Shown here piece by piece: positions 5,571 through 5,863 of a stretch of 5,863 nucleotides of DNA. The notes beneath the pieces were generated by a model. The model searched no databases, was not told the origin of the DNA, and worked only from the letters and a program-made list of their open reading frames with translations. A program made the position numbers and the translations under genes. The stretch lies in assembly GCA_003518755.1 (NCBI GenBank), contig DOYA01000002.1:1-5863 (forward strand), read 5' to 3'. This stretch comes from Clostridiales bacterium (GTDB lineage Bacteria > Bacillota > Clostridia > TANB77 > CAG-508). Positions within the stretch are counted from its first letter, which is position 1; each line of letters opens with the position of its first letter.

Positions 5571-5617
5571 AAAAAATCTTACAAAAGAATCATCTTTGGA
5601 CTCCTTTGTAAGATTTT
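5571..5617 (-). terminator. Intrinsic terminator of the LPHTG protein gene
   Basis: In minus-strand RNA, AAAATCTTACAAA (5617-5605) pairs perfectly with TTTGTAAGATTTT (5585-5573) over 13 bp around a 19-base loop region, and the strand runs into six T (5576-5571). It starts 2 bp after the stop codon at 5620, the expected place, and separates this gene from promoter C. Confidence 0.85.
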
Positions 5618-5619
5618 AT

Positions 5620-5863
5620 TTATATTCCTTTATATTTTGAATATTTTTTATAGGCTATAACTAAGCTTATTATACAAACAATTACCATTCCTAGGAATAC
5701 TCTGCCTTTTCCTGTATGTGGCAACACCCCACCTTTTTCATTTCCATTTGTTGGATATACTGTTTTATCTTTATTTGAATCATTTGCTTTATCTTCTGAA
5801 GTTGTTGGTTTATCATTTGGGCTTTCACTTGGTTGTTCACTTGGATTTTCATTTGGGTTTTCA
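5620..5863 (-). CDS. LPXTG wall-anchored surface protein, C-terminal 80 residues
   Basis: Only the end of the gene is in the window; the start lies beyond the right edge. The visible part begins with a Pro/Asn/Glu/Ser-rich low-complexity spacer (ENPNENPSEQPSESPNDKP), typical of the wall-spanning stretch before a sorting signal. It then shows LPHTG (codons 5724-5710), a hydrophobic segment VFLGMVIVCIISLVIAY and a positively charged tail KKYSKYKGI before TAA. This is the complete class A-type sortase signal: cleavage would fall between Thr and Gly, and the protein would be linked to peptidoglycan. The functional domain is not visible. A terminator follows at once, so it is probably not cotranscribed with the beta-helix gene. 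Confidence 0.92.
   Translation of the reverse strand, partial: ENPNENPSEQPSESPNDKPTTSEDKANDSNKDKTVYPTNGNEKGGVLPHTGKGRVFLGMVIVCIISLVIAYKKYSKYKGI

Noticed and set aside
5620..5863. Cotranscription of the LPHTG gene with the beta-helix gene downstream
   Set aside because: A good intrinsic terminator and a separate promoter lie between them.

Overview
The window is AT-rich and every supportable gene lies on the minus strand, so it is best read from right to left. Low-GC codon use, AGGAGG-type ribosome binding sites, an LPXTG-type wall-anchored protein, an OmpR-type regulator with a HAMP-less kinase, and Cthe_2159-type beta-helix proteins point to a Gram-positive Firmicute, most likely a clostridium. 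I cannot name the species.

Layout in transcription order. (1) 5863-5620: C-terminal end of an LPHTG wall-anchored protein, followed by an intrinsic terminator. (2) 5454-4339: a membrane-anchored secreted beta-helix protein of the Cthe_2159 carbohydrate-binding type with its own promoter, then a 140-bp nested inverted-repeat element and a probable terminator. (3) 4022-3579: a short secreted Lys/Glu-rich protein with 26-residue repeats, then an OmpR-family response regulator (3497-2823) and a sensor histidine kinase (2749-1571), probably one operon. (4) 1489-299: a second Cthe_2159-type protein with its own promoter. Two bases further on is the start of a VTC-domain (polyphosphate-polymerase-like) gene, which is frameshifted by one base and runs off the left edge.

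The most notable observation is a shared promoter architecture. The same tandem box, TTTCAAT-N4-TTTCAAT (11-bp period), lies exactly 10 bp upstream of a -10 hexamer (TATAAT, TAGAAT, TATATT) in front of both beta-helix genes and in front of the gene that leads the two-component operon. No normal -35 hexamer is seen. An 11-bp direct repeat over the -35 region is what an OmpR-family activator would be expected to use. The simplest reading is an autoregulated two-component system whose regulon is the two surface beta-helix proteins, a secreted charged repeat protein and, by read-through, the VTC-domain enzyme. Function of the whole (surface glycan or polyanion sensing and binding) is inference.

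Two further structures are not explained by the genes. One is a locally GC-rich 26-bp exact tandem repeat covering the response-regulator stop codon. The other is the nested palindrome at 4195-4334.
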